Of a DNA stretch of 64,000 nt, positions 60,910 through 64,000 are shown piece by piece. Positions within the stretch are counted from its first letter, which is position 1. Each line of letters starts with the position of its first letter. The DNA is from Emcibacter sp048269205. GTDB lineage: Bacteria; Pseudomonadota; Alphaproteobacteria; Sphingomonadales; Emcibacteraceae. Made by a program: the position numbers and the translations under genes. The stretch is from contig NZ_JBLXJC010000002.1 of the NCBI RefSeq assembly GCF_048269205.1, forward strand, positions 372,001 to 436,000. The letters run 5' to 3'. The notes below the pieces were generated by a model. The model was not told the origin of the DNA. It was given only the letters and a program-made list of their open reading frames with translations, and made no database searches.

Positions 60910-63900
60910 CTAGCCCAGCAAAGAATCTGCCACCCGGTCGCGCATTCTTTCGGCGCTTTCAAGATCCACGGAAACAAGCTGGGAAACACCGCGCTCGGCC
61001 ATTGTCACCCCGAATAGGCGATGCATGCGGGACATGGTGACCGCGTTATGGGTGACGATCAGGAAACGGGTGGACGTCCTGCCGATCATGCCATCCAGAA
61101 GGTCGCAGAAACGCTCGACATTGGCGTCATCCAGCGGCGCATCCACCTCATCCAGCACACAGATCGGGGACGGATTGGTCATGAAGACCGCAAAGATCAG
61201 GGAGAGGGCTGTCAGCGCCTGTTCACCCCCTGACAGAAGGCCGAGATTTTGCATCTTCTTGCCCGGCGGGCTGGCCATGATTTCAAGCCCGGCATCCAGC
61301 GGGTCGTCGGATTCGGTCAGTTCCAGATGAGCACGGCCGCCACCGAACAGGGTGATGAACAATTCGCTGAAATGGGCATTCACCTCTTCAAACGCCTTGA
61401 GCATGCGGGCCCGGCCTTCCCGGTTCAGATCGGATATCGCCTTTTTCAGCTTGCCGATGGCCTGCTCCAGGTCCTCGCGCTCGCTGATGGACGCTGACAG
61501 GGTCTTCTCGATCTCCTGCAATTCTTCCTCGGCCCGCAGGTTGACCGCGCCGAGCCTCTCGCGCTCACCCTTCAGGCGCTCCAGCCGGCGATGGCTGTCC
61601 TCTGCATCGGGGAAAGGCTGGTCCGGCTCCAGGCCGACCTTCTCGCGAAGGGCCGCAGGCTGACAGCCAAAGTCCTCTTCAATGCGACGCAGCAGGGCCT
61701 CTTTCTGGCTCTGATACTGTTCCATGCTTGTTTCCAGGCGGACTTTCTGTTCCCGCTGTTCAGCCAGCCGAGCCTGGACCTCACGGATTTCCTTATCTTT
61801 GGTGGCCAGCGCTTCCTCGGCTTCGGCAAGAGCCTTTGCCGCAGTCGAGCGTTCCTCTTCCGCCTCTTCGATCAGGCTGTTGAGCTTGCGACGCTCCTCG
61901 ACAATCTGTCCCGGCCGGTCTTCCAGCGCCGCCAGTTCATCCCTCGCCTTTTTCCGACGTTCGATCAGGGCGTTCAGATGCTCTTCCACATCCTTGACCC
62001 TGAGCTTCCAGGCGCCAAGTTCGGTTTCGATCTGGTCAAGCCGCTCATGGCGGGCAGAGTTGCGGGACAGGAATGAATCATGAGCAAGCCGGGCCTCGGA
62101 CAGCTCATGGCGCTTTTCCTCCACAATACGGCGCGCCTCGGTGATGTCATTTTCCAGATTGACCGGTTCGGGCAATCCCGCCAGCGCTTCTTTTGCCTGG
62201 CGGCGGCGACTTTCCACCTCGTCAAAGGCCTCCACCATGTGACCCAGGCGGTCGCGAAGGGCACTTTCTTCGGACTGGTGACGGGTCGCCTGTTTTTCCG
62301 CCTCGGTCAGTTCCCGACGGGCGCTGGCTGCCTTTTCCTCGGCGTCGCGCCAGGTCTGGCGAATTTCGCGGGCGGACTGCTTGGCTTCCTCAAGCTTTTC
62401 CTGCATCAGATGCAGCTGTTCCCGCGCATCATGGGTTTCCTTTTGCTTGCGGCTGAGGTCGTCACGTATTTTTTCCAGACGGTTCTTCTGGGAAAGCCGG
62501 ATGGCCGCAACCCCCGGCGCTTCAGGTGACCGGCACAGGCCGTCCCAGCGCCAGACGCCGCCGGCGCGTGTCACAAGCCGCTGACCGGGCTTCAGGTCCT
62601 TCATCAGACGCTGGGCGTCAGCGGCGCTCTCGACAATACCGATCTGGGACAGACGCCGGTCAAGCACGGCTGGCCCAGTCACATGACCGGCCAGACTATC
62701 GATTCCTGCCGGCAAGGGCTGCACAGCTTCGAAAGCCGGCAGCTTCTGCCAGTGGATGGGATCACCATCACTTTCCGAGGCTTCCAGGTCCATGTCCAGG
62801 GCGGCACCCAGTGCGGTCTCGAATCCTTCGGTAACAGCAATTTTCTCAAGAAGAGGCACCACGCCTTCCTCTGAGGAAGAGGACAGAAGTTCTTCAAGAG
62901 CCTCAATCTCCGCATGCAGTTTGGTCTGCTTTGATTCATGGGCCTGCAGGATGGCCCGGGCCTCCTGCTCTTTTTGCTGCCAGTCCTGACGGGAATCTTC
63001 TGCCTCGGTGGATTTGGCCCGCTGTATCTGCACGGCTTTTTCGGCTTCCGACAGGCGGTTTTCCGCCTCTGACAGGGCACGGGTAAACAGGTTATTGCTT
63101 TCCAGCCGGCCAATCCGTTCCTGGATGGTCTCTTTCTGTTCGTTAAGAGCGGTCAGCCTGTTTTCGGCTTCCTCGATATCCCGGAGAAGGTTATTTTTCT
63201 CGGCATTGCGCTGGGCCTGTTTCTGGGTCAGTTCCTCAAGTTTCCATTCGGCCTCCAGGGTTGCGGCCTGACGGACCTTCAATTCCTCGGACAACTGCTC
63301 CACACTGTCGGTCTGGTTTTCGATTTCCTGCCTGATCTGCTGCCGTTCCGCGGTCAGGCGCTCGATGGTACCGGCCGCATCGCCGATCACCGATTTTTCC
63401 CGGCCTTCGTCCTGGTCAATATGCGCCAACTGGTCGCGAAGCTTATCCTGGGTTTCATGCAAGCGCTGTTCCTCGCCGTCCAACCCGTCGCGGGCCACCA
63501 CCATACGATGAAGTTTGGCCGCGATTTCCGCCTCTTTCTGCCGCAGTTCCGGCAGTCCGGCGGCCAATACCGCCTGTTCTTTGTTCAGCCGGCCTACCTC
63601 GGCGCTGATTTCAGACACCAGTTTCAGAACCTCACGCGCCTCACTTTCGGCCCGGTTCATATTTTCGTCAATGGTTCGCCATTCCATATAGAGGATCAAC
63701 GCCTGCAAGGCGCGTATTTCCCGGCTGACATTCTTGTATCTTGTCGCCTGGCGGGCCTGATTTTTGAGACTGCGTATCTGTTCCTGCAACTGGATTTCCA
63801 CGTCGCCAAGACGTTCCAGGTTATTCTCGGCAGACCGCAGTTTACTTTCCGCTTCCTTGCGCCGGGTATGCAGACCGCTGATGCCCGCGGCCTCCTCCAG

Positions 63901-64000
63901 CACCGCACGGCGCTGTTTCGGCTTGGCATTGATCAGGGCACCAATACGCCCCTGGCTCACCAGGGAAGGCGAATGAGCCCCGGTCGAGGCATCGGCAAAC
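60910..64000 (-). CDS. smc: chromosome segregation protein SMC, N-terminus outside window
   Basis: SMC is the condensin-type ATPase for chromosome organisation. The frame runs past the right edge, so the Walker A region is missing; 1030 residues are present. The portion begins with FADASTGAHSPSLVSQGRIGAL and AKPKQRRAVLEEAAGISGLHTRRKEAE. Two long coiled-coil arms flank the hinge (centre near 62700). The C-terminal head has the signature LLSGGEQALTALSL and Walker B PICVLDEVDAPLDDAN, ending near the D-loop and H-loop (FLIVTHNAVTM). It is read in the same direction as the atp genes but separated from atpI by 204 bp. Confidence 0.97.
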   Translation of the reverse strand, partial: FADASTGAHSPSLVSQGRIGALINAKPKQRRAVLEEAAGISGLHTRRKEAESKLRSAENNLERLGDVEIQLQEQIRSLKNQARQATRYKNVSREIRALQALILYMEWRTIDENMNRAESEAREVLKLVSEISAEVGRLNKEQAVLAAGLPELRQKEAEIAAKLHRMVVARDGLDGEEQRLHETQDKLRDQLAHIDQDEGREKSVIGDAAGTIERLTAERQQIRQEIENQTDSVEQLSEELKVRQAATLEAEWKLEELTQKQAQRNAEKNNLLRDIEEAENRLTALNEQKETIQERIGRLESNNLFTRALSEAENRLSEAEKAVQIQRAKSTEAEDSRQDWQQKEQEARAILQAHESKQTKLHAEIEALEELLSSSSEEGVVPLLEKIAVTEGFETALGAALDMDLEASESDGDPIHWQKLPAFEAVQPLPAGIDSLAGHVTGPAVLDRRLSQIGIVESAADAQRLMKDLKPGQRLVTRAGGVWRWDGLCRSPEAPGVAAIRLSQKNRLEKIRDDLSRKQKETHDAREQLHLMQEKLEEAKQSAREIRQTWRDAEEKAASARRELTEAEKQATRHQSEESALRDRLGHMVEAFDEVESRRRQAKEALAGLPEPVNLENDITEARRIVEEKRHELSEARLAHDSFLSRNSARHERLDQIETELGAWKLRVKDVEEHLNALIERRKKARDELAALEDRPGQIVEERRKLNSLIEEAEEERSTAAKALAEAEEALATKDKEIREVQARLAEQREQKVRLETSMEQYQSQKEALLRRIEEDFGCQPAALREKVGLEPDQPFPDAEDSHRRLERLKGERERLGAVNLRAEEELQEIEKTLSASISEREDLEQAIGKLKKAISDLNREGRARMLKAFEEVNAHFSELFITLFGGGRAHLELTESDDPLDAGLEIMASPPGKKMQNLGLLSGGEQALTALSLIFAVFMTNPSPICVLDEVDAPLDDANVERFCDLLDGMIGRTSTRFLIVTHNAVTMSRMHRLFGVTMAERGVSQLVSVDLESAERMRDRVADSLLG

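Overview
The window is chromosomal DNA from a Gram-negative alphaproteobacterium. The evidence is split ATP-synthase b and b' subunit genes in the order atpI-atpB-atpE-b'-b, a meso-diaminopimelate type MurE, a class A RNase P RNA, a bamD-recN-ligA block, and GANTC sites plus a CtrA-like half-site pair upstream of ftsZ. I cannot place it below class level with confidence; a marine Emcibacterales or Kordiimonadales-like organism would fit. Nearly all genes are ordinary and intact, tightly packed and moderately GC-rich. No tRNA, CRISPR array or insertion sequence was recognised.

Layout. 1-2.7 kb: two tandem secreted DUF2807 proteins, prmA, and a small protein with an internally duplicated motif. 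2.9-7.5 kb: ligA, recN, bamD on the minus strand. 7.6-11.5 kb: a PAS sensor protein, an AtoE-type short-chain fatty-acid transporter, a zinc-binding ZnuA-like protein behind a probable Zur operator, and an unknown secreted protein. 11.5-18.4 kb: an amino-acid catabolic module with two Lrp/AsnC regulators, a fused indolepyruvate ferredoxin oxidoreductase, a HisC-type aminotransferase and 4-hydroxyphenylpyruvate dioxygenase. 18.6-20.9 kb: an AT-richer restriction-modification island (cytosine-5 methyltransferase, NgoMIV-type endonuclease, Vsr endonuclease) lying between the terminators of its neighbours. 21.1-38.5 kb: a complete, translationally coupled dcw cell-wall/division cluster read from mraZ to ftsZ on the minus strand, but with no murD between mraY and ftsW. 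38.8-40.6 kb: three single-domain PilZ genes flanking the RNase P RNA gene. 40.7-43.4 kb: a small lipoprotein, an AmpD-family amidase, a DMT exporter and a DjlA-like co-chaperone.

43.5-48.9 kb is the most distinctive region: a TonB-dependent receptor, an ApbE flavin transferase, DUF4198, DUF2271 and PepSY proteins. Fur-box-like sequences sit before the first gene of the set and before the receptor. The DUF2271 protein carries a DxxTGPT sequence resembling the FMN-attachment motif used by ApbE. I infer an iron-regulated envelope redox/metal-uptake unit. 48.9-58 kb holds miscellaneous metabolic and envelope genes (DUF3224, GNAT, fused 5-oxoprolinase, DUF1287, amidohydrolase, ABM monooxygenase, lytic transglycosylase, Hsp20, an unknown protein). 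58.1-60.7 kb is the F0 ATP-synthase operon. The window closes inside smc.
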